Assembly: GCA_052033915.1 (NCBI GenBank)
Contig: JBPOJF010000012.1
Coordinates: forward strand, 1-38,674
Source: CALMZY01 sp052033915
GTDB taxonomy: Bacteria > Verrucomicrobiota > Kiritimatiellia > CAIQIC01 > JAGNIJ01
Direction of reading: 5' to 3'
Length of the DNA stretch: 38,674 bases
Numbering within the stretch: position 1 is the stretch's first letter; the number at the start of each line of letters is the position of its first letter. The notes beneath the pieces are model-generated. The model did no database searches and was not told the origin of the DNA. It saw only the letters and a list, made by a program, of their open reading frames with translations. Below are positions 34,686 to 38,674 of this stretch, one piece after another. The translations under genes and the position numbers were made by a program.

Positions 34686-35714
34686 TTACGGCCGCCAGAG
34701 GTACATCAGGCGCGGCGTCGCCGCGTCCCACAAGCCGGAACGGGTCAGGTGGAGCGGGGCCCGGATTTCGGAAAGCAGTTCGAAGAACTCCGGCCGGCGC
34801 TGGTACTGCACGATCCTGACGGAGGTTTCCCCGAGTAGTTCCGACACCTTGGCCACGGCGTCCTCCCAGTAGCCGATCTGGTCGATCAGCCGGTTCGCCA
34901 GCGCGACATCGGCCGAGAAGATGCGGCCGTCGGCCAGCGCCTTGAGGTTTTCCGCATCGACGCCCCGATGGGTCCGCACGATGGAGAAGAACTGCTGGTA
35001 CATGGAATCGATCATTGCCTGGAGTTGCGCGACCTGCTCGGTCGAGACTTCGTGGAACGGGTTCAGCAGATCCTTGTTCGCGCCCGACTTGATCGTCACG
35101 TCGGTCAGCCCGATCTTGTCGCTCATCCCTTTCCAGTTCAGCGTCTGCATAATCACGCCGATGGAGCCGAGGATCGACGTGGGCTCGGCAACGATCCAGT
35201 CGGCCGGCGCGGAAACATAGTAGCCGCCCGAGGCCGCCATGCTCCGAACGAACACAACGATCTTCCGGCCGTCGGCGCTCCGCTTGAACCGCTCGAGCGC
35301 CTTGTAGATTTCATCGCAGGCCGTCAGCTCGCCGCCGGGTGAATCGACCTCGAGCAGAATCGCCATCACGTCCTCGTCGTTCATCGCCGCCCGGATTTGC
35401 CGGAGGATCGCTTCGATCCGGTCGTAACGGATTCCGAAAAGACTATCCTTGCTTTCCCGGAAGATCGCGCCTGCGATCGCAATCCGGACCGCTTTCACGT
35501 CGCCCGAACCGTACGACCATTTCTCGGTGAAGACGGGAAACTCGTCCTGGGCTCTGCCGCCGACAGGGGTTCCGGTCTTGGCCGCGAGGCTCACGAAAAG
35601 CCCCATGTTCATCATCAGGCTGACGATCAGGAATACGCCCAGCACGGCGATCCAAACCCAGAAACCGGTATGCGAGCATTTGCGTGTCAACGGCTGCGGA
35701 AGAGGTGGTGTCAT
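34686..35714 (-). CDS. sppA: Signal peptide peptidase SppA (short form)
   Basis: 343 residues. Short N-terminus, one transmembrane helix (about 18-40), then an S49 peptidase domain. Catalytic Ser lies in SMAASGGYYVSAPAD and the general-base Lys in TIKSGANKDLLNPF. LLEVDSPGGE and SILGSIGVI are also typical. It degrades remnant signal peptides at the membrane. The ATG at 35714 is supported by a promoter directly upstream; no ribosome site. Divergent from the glycosyltransferase-like gene. Confidence 0.9.
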   Translation of the reverse strand: MTPPLPQPLTRKCSHTGFWVWIAVLGVFLIVSLMMNMGLFVSLAAKTGTPVGGRAQDEFPVFTEKWSYGSGDVKAVRIAIAGAIFRESKDSLFGIRYDRIEAILRQIRAAMNDEDVMAILLEVDSPGGELTACDEIYKALERFKRSADGRKIVVFVRSMAASGGYYVSAPADWIVAEPTSILGSIGVIMQTLNWKGMSDKIGLTDVTIKSGANKDLLNPFHEVSTEQVAQLQAMIDSMYQQFFSIVRTHRGVDAENLKALADGRIFSADVALANRLIDQIGYWEDAVAKVSELLGETSVRIVQYQRRPEFFELLSEIRAPLHLTRSGLWDAATPRLMYLWRP

Positions 35715-35721
35715 GGCGGAT

Positions 35722-35750
35722 AACGTACCCGTGCCCCGCGCTTTTTTCAA
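35722..35750 (-). promoter_or_regulatory. Promoter implying near-leaderless sppA transcript
   Basis: Minus strand: TTGAAA (35750-35745), a 17-bp spacer and TACGTT (35727-35722), then 7 nt and the sppA ATG. The third case in the window where the -10 lies 6-7 nt from the start codon. Confidence 0.5.
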
Positions 35751-35759
35751 TGGAATCGT

Positions 35760-35785
35760 CCTTGTCCTCGAATTCGAGGACAAGG
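35760..35785. promoter_or_regulatory. Perfect 26-bp palindrome (operator candidate) upstream of sppA
   Basis: Half-site CCTTGTCCTCGAA followed directly by its reverse complement. It starts 9 bp upstream of the sppA -35 box in the divergent sppA/glycosyltransferase region. With no central loop and no T-run, a protein-binding operator is more likely than a terminator. Confidence 0.5.
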
Positions 35786-35920
35786 GCGGGATCGACGACG
35801 AGCATGGCGCTATTTCGGCGCGCCCACGACCTGTTCCTGTCTTTCCACTCCGGCCCGATATGCTGTATCTTCAAGCAGTTTCGGTTTAACGGGATAGGTC
35901 CGTTTGTTCAAGAAATCGCT

Positions 35921-37012
35921 GTGCATATTGCCTATTACATCAGTTCCCACGGTTACGGACACGGAGTGCGGTCGAGCGACATCATCCGGGCGATCAACCG
36001 CCTGCATCCGGAAGTGAGCGTCACGATCACCACCGATCTGCCCCCGGCGTTTCTCCGGGACCGATTGGGATCCGGCCGCAACACAATCCGCCCCGGCAGT
36101 TTTGATGTCGGGATGGTTCAACTCGATTCCATCCGGGTGGATGTTCCCGCGACACTGGAGAGCGTGAAGTCGCTTTACGCCCGCAAGAACGAATTGATCC
36201 GCTCCGAGTCGGCCTTCCTGCGCGAGGCCGGGGTCTCGCTGGTGGTCGTGGACATCGCGGCGCTCCCGATCGAGGCCGCGAAGGCGGTTGGTCTTCCGGT
36301 CGTTGCCGTCGGCAATTTCGCGTGGGATTGGATCTACGGCGAGTTCGCAGAAACAAATCCAGAATGGAATCCCCTGATCCGCGAGTTCGAGCGCGGCTAC
36401 GGCAGGGTCGATCTTCTGCTGCGCCTCCCGTTTGCCGAGCCGATGAAGGCGTTTCCGAAGAGGGAAGACATTCCGTTGGTCGCGGCCGCGGGTCGAAGCC
36501 GGCGCGACGAATTGGTCAAACTGACCGGTTGCGGTTCGCGGAAGAAATGGGTTCTGCTCTCGTTCACTTCTCTGGACTGGGACGAGCGGGCGCTGAACGC
36601 AACAGAGCGGCTTTCGGAGTACGAGTTCTTCACGGTCAAGCCGCTCGAGTGGCGCAGGAAGAACATTCATGCGATCGATCGGAAGTCGATTCCGTTCTCG
36701 GACGTGCTGGCGTCCGTGGATGTTGTGGTCTCCAAGCCGGGCTTTGGGCTGCTGTCGGAGTGCGTGCTGAATCGCAAGCCGCTGATCTACGCGGAGCGCG
36801 CGGATTTCCGAGAATATCACGTGTTGGAGGCGGGGCTTCGCCGCTGCCTGAAGAATATTCACATTCCCGCGGAGCGCCTGTACCGCGGCGATCTAGGCGA
36901 AGCGCTCGCAGCGATCTGGAATCAGCCGGAGCCGAAGGAATCGCTCGCGTCCGGCGGTGACGAGATTGCGGCGGGGAGAATCTCGGATTTCGGAATCCGG
37001 ATTTTGAAATGA
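35921..37012 (+). CDS. Glycosyltransferase-like protein (MurG/arabinokinase N-domain type)
   Basis: About 363 residues from GTG 35921 (MHIAYYISSHGYGHGVRSSD). The opening strand plus Gly/His-rich loop and the later PFSDVLASVDVVVSKPGFGLLSECVLNRKPLIY are typical of GT-B nucleotide-sugar transferases such as MurG. The stretch VVAVGNFAWDWIYGEF recalls the N-terminal domain of plant L-arabinokinase. Without a kinase domain fused here, the activity is unknown: it may transfer a sugar or only bind one. No membrane segment. The start is set by homology; the open frame upstream is antisense to sppA, and no good ribosome site is seen. Stands alone on its strand. Confidence 0.7.
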   Translation: MHIAYYISSHGYGHGVRSSDIIRAINRLHPEVSVTITTDLPPAFLRDRLGSGRNTIRPGSFDVGMVQLDSIRVDVPATLESVKSLYARKNELIRSESAFLREAGVSLVVVDIAALPIEAAKAVGLPVVAVGNFAWDWIYGEFAETNPEWNPLIREFERGYGRVDLLLRLPFAEPMKAFPKREDIPLVAAAGRSRRDELVKLTGCGSRKKWVLLSFTSLDWDERALNATERLSEYEFFTVKPLEWRRKNIHAIDRKSIPFSDVLASVDVVVSKPGFGLLSECVLNRKPLIYAERADFREYHVLEAGLRRCLKNIHIPAERLYRGDLGEALAAIWNQPEPKESLASGGDEIAAGRISDFGIRILK

Positions 37013-37027
37013 TCCGCGCGGTTTTCG

Positions 37028-37045
37028 GCGGCGCTCCCGCGCCGC
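37028..37045 (+). terminator. Possible terminator after the glycosyltransferase-like gene
   Basis: GCGGCGC-tccc-GCGCCGC, a perfect 7-bp GC stem 15 nt after the stop codon, followed by GTTCTCCGTT, which is only weakly T-rich. Confidence 0.35.
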
Positions 37046-37326
37046 GTTCTCCGTTGACCGAACGGCTCGCTGGATTGCCTCTAATGGGGGAGATTTCCCA
37101 GATCATTTTTCTTGTTTTGGATACTGTCCCTATGCGATAAGCCGGAGCGGTTCCCGAAGACATGGAACCGGGTTCTTTAATAAAGCAGTTTGGCGTTACG
37201 GCAGTAGCTGTTTCTACTGAAAACCGCGAATTTTCGTTACCTGAAACAACACTGACGGGGCGCGCCCCAACTGGGGCGCAGCTCCTTGTCTTGTGTTTCA
37301 GGTAGGGGCTTCGCGGTCCCTCAGTA

Positions 37327-37361
37327 GAGACATGAACTTGGAGTTCGCGCCTCTTTTTTTT
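37327..37361 (+). terminator. Terminator-like hairpin inside right leader (possible attenuator)
   Basis: GAGACATGAACT (37327-37338) pairs with AGTTCGCGCCTC (37342-37353), with two A-C mismatches and one T-G wobble, and is followed by eight Ts. It lies 80 nt upstream of the coding start, so it would act on the leader rather than end a gene. A CTC-agta-GAG pairing (37320-37329) could compete with its 5' arm. Confidence 0.5.
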
Positions 37362-37382
37362 ACCCTGAGCATGTCGAAGGGT
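37362..37382. repeat. Short dispersed palindrome
   Basis: ACCCTGAGCATGTCGAAGGGT, with ACCCT/AGGGT ends. I recall near-identical CCCTTCGAC...CTCAGGG strings as scattered repeats in many bacterial genomes. It is absent from the left leader, so it looks inserted between the T-run and the ribosome site. Confidence 0.4.
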
Positions 37383-37443
37383 TCGGCTCGAACTCCTCTG
37401 AGGAATGTCCGCAAAGCAGATACAAGAAAAGGGAGGGGTTGCC

Positions 37444-38674
37444 ATGAAGCAGATTATGAGGATTAAAGCAGGTTTGTTGTGGACCGTCGTCGTGCTCGGG
37501 CTGGTCGCGCTGGTTGCGTTCTCGCAGCAGGAGGAACAGCAGAGCGAGGCCGTGCTTGACTACGATGCCTATCAGGAACTGATGGCGCGTAGGGTCTCGG
37601 ATGTCTATGACCTTGCCGATTGCTTCTTTCGCGCGCAGGATTTCTGGATGGCGCTTCTGCCGCCCGATCCGGAGTTTATTCTACATCCATCCTGTTCCAT
37701 ATTGCCGTTCGAATGGAAGAACTTCCCCGCCGAGTTCGTCGAGAACCTGGTTTGGGAATATGAAAAAAGCGTCCCGGTTTACCCGATCACCATTTTTGAA
37801 GATTTCGATACGCGCGAGACGGTGTTTCTGAACGGCGACGGAAAGGAAATCTACTCTCTGGCGCCGCTTCCGGGCTACGATCCGTTTGCTTTTCTGAAGT
37901 GGTATTGCCCGAACCTCTATTCGGGCTTCAGCAGTCCGGATTCGATTGCATGGTATGAAGCAATGTACGATCCGGCGCGTGTTCAAATTGACGTCAAATT
38001 GATTCAGCCGGAACACGTTGAATTGTATCTGTATGTCGCGGCGCGGCTCGCGGAGGAAGAAGCCGCGCGGAAGGGGGAAGAGGAAAACGGGGGCGGGATG
38101 CTGCTGCGGGGTGGCGACTGGACCAACGCTTTATGGGTCTCGACTCATCGGCCGGACGGAGCAGAAACAAACATGCTCGTGGGTGTGCATCTGCCGGATG
38201 GCTTCACGAACCGGGTGGATATCTTCGCGATCACGAATCTGTTGTCGTTCCCATGGAGTCTGGCGGCGGCGGAAATCTCCACGGAAGGAACAAATGTGAT
38301 CTGGTGGCCGGTTTCGTCGCAATGGGCGGAATTGGAAACGGTCTTTTTCACGGCGGGGAACGCGGATATCGATTCCGATCTGGATGGACTCAGCGACGTG
38401 TACGAGCGGCTTGTGACACACACCGACGCGACCCACCCGGACACGGACGGGGACGGGGTCAGCGACGGACAGGAAATCCTGGATGGCACCGACCCCCTGG
38501 ATAAGTATTCCGTTCCACCGCCTTCGATGTTGAGCGCGAGCGGCAGGCACATCGTGGACACGAACGGCGCCCCGGTCCTTCTCAAGAGCGTGAACATCGG
38601 CGGGTGGCTGGCGTTCGAGCAATGGATGATGGGTTTCGAGCCGAAGGTGGTTACGAACATGATTGGACAAGTGT
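37444..38674 (+). CDS. Secreted protein with thrombospondin-type-3 calcium repeats and GH5-like domain (3' end outside window)
   Basis: 410 codons are open to the window edge; there is no stop, so the gene is truncated by the window. The ATG at 37444 follows GGGAGGGG. A signal peptide (about residues 1-27, MKQIMRIKAGLLW...) is followed by a ~280-residue region I do not recognise. Calcium-binding repeats come next (DIDSDLDGLSDVYE, then DTDGDGVSDGQEILDGTDP). The last visible part, SGRHIVDTNGAPVLLKSVN then IGGWLAFEQWM, is the beginning of a glycoside hydrolase family 5 type barrel (cellulase or exo-beta-glucanase). Exported, probably for polysaccharide breakdown, which would feed the fermentation encoded in the rest of the window. 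Shares leader and signal-peptide start with the left-edge gene. Confidence 0.82.
   Translation, partial: MKQIMRIKAGLLWTVVVLGLVALVAFSQQEEQQSEAVLDYDAYQELMARRVSDVYDLADCFFRAQDFWMALLPPDPEFILHPSCSILPFEWKNFPAEFVENLVWEYEKSVPVYPITIFEDFDTRETVFLNGDGKEIYSLAPLPGYDPFAFLKWYCPNLYSGFSSPDSIAWYEAMYDPARVQIDVKLIQPEHVELYLYVAARLAEEEAARKGEEENGGGMLLRGGDWTNALWVSTHRPDGAETNMLVGVHLPDGFTNRVDIFAITNLLSFPWSLAAAEISTEGTNVIWWPVSSQWAELETVFFTAGNADIDSDLDGLSDVYERLVTHTDATHPDTDGDGVSDGQEILDGTDPLDKYSVPPPSMLSASGRHIVDTNGAPVLLKSVNIGGWLAFEQWMMGFEPKVVTNMIGQV

Larger units (their letters stand above)
37130..37443 (+). promoter_or_regulatory. Conserved structured 5' leader, right copy
   Basis: Non-coding leader of the right-edge secreted-protein gene, homologous to the left leader. 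Order: promoter-like CTATGCGATAAG (37130-37141); GGCGTTACGGCAGTA (37192-37206), here part of a CAGTAG/CTACTG hairpin; GAAAA-CCGCGAA-TTTTC (37219-37235); outer stem TACCTGAAACA/TGTTTCAGGTA (37238-37248 with 37294-37304); inner hairpin GCGCCCC-aact-GGGGCGC (37262-37279); GGGGCTTCGCGGTCCCTC (37305-37322); terminator-like hairpin and T-run (37327-37361); ribosome site GGGAGGGG before ATG 37444. Six of the 11 outer-stem pairs differ from the left copy at both bases with pairing kept. Probable cis-regulatory RNA; ligand unknown. Confidence 0.7.

Noticed and set aside
35684..35920. Longer glycosyltransferase-like protein starting at 35684
   Set aside because: The first 79 residues overlap the sppA start and promoter antisense and the 26-bp palindrome. 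Homologous sequence starts at GTG 35921.

Overview
The window is GC-rich DNA with tightly packed genes, from an anaerobic or fermentative Gram-negative bacterium. The gene families point to the PVC superphylum, most likely Kiritimatiellota (former Verrucomicrobia subdivision 5) or a relative. The hints are a secreted protein with thrombospondin-type-3 calcium repeats joined to a GH5 domain, a membrane-anchored pseudopilin-like protein with the C-terminal CP-x-x-GTY...CS signature, and a divergent membrane pyrophosphatase. The taxonomy is inference; no rRNA is present.

Layout. (1) 1-63 and 37444-38674 are the beginnings of two related secreted-protein genes that read outward through both window edges. 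Each is preceded by a ~300-nt leader (64-360 and 37130-37443). The two leaders share sequence blocks, a stem whose bases differ but whose pairing is kept, and a terminator-like hairpin with a T-run. (2) 518-7677 (minus) is one operon: sensor histidine kinase, HydB, HydA, HydC ([FeFe] hydrogenase of the NAD-linked, probably bifurcating type) and two stand-alone receiver proteins. (3) 7907-11791 (minus) holds a small ferredoxin and pyruvate:ferredoxin oxidoreductase. (4) 12048-13031 is a tRNA-dihydrouridine synthase and 13050-13403 a pseudopilin-like protein. (5) 13488-15893 is a membrane pyrophosphatase. (6) 16084-25675 (minus) is an 11-gene operon with homologues of all 11 core complex I subunits except the NADH module; its D subunit keeps both CxxC pairs of a [NiFe] active site, so I read it as a group 4 energy-converting hydrogenase. 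(7) 25883-30142 holds superoxide dismutase, a tandem kinase-fold protein and a GlcD/D-lactate dehydrogenase-type flavoprotein. (8) 30194-34527 (minus) is a three-gene NuoE/NuoF/NuoG-GltD set matching the Sporomusa-type transhydrogenase Stn. (9) 34686-37012 holds SppA and a glycosyltransferase-like protein divergent from it.

How it works together (inference). PFOR makes reduced ferredoxin from pyruvate. The [FeFe] HydABC couples NADH and ferredoxin to H2. Stn exchanges electrons among NADH, ferredoxin and NADP. The group 4 hydrogenase oxidises ferredoxin to H2 while pumping ions, and the pyrophosphatase adds to the ion gradient. The window is thus a redox-balancing and energy-conservation island, lying between two copies of a conserved, probably regulatory, RNA leader.
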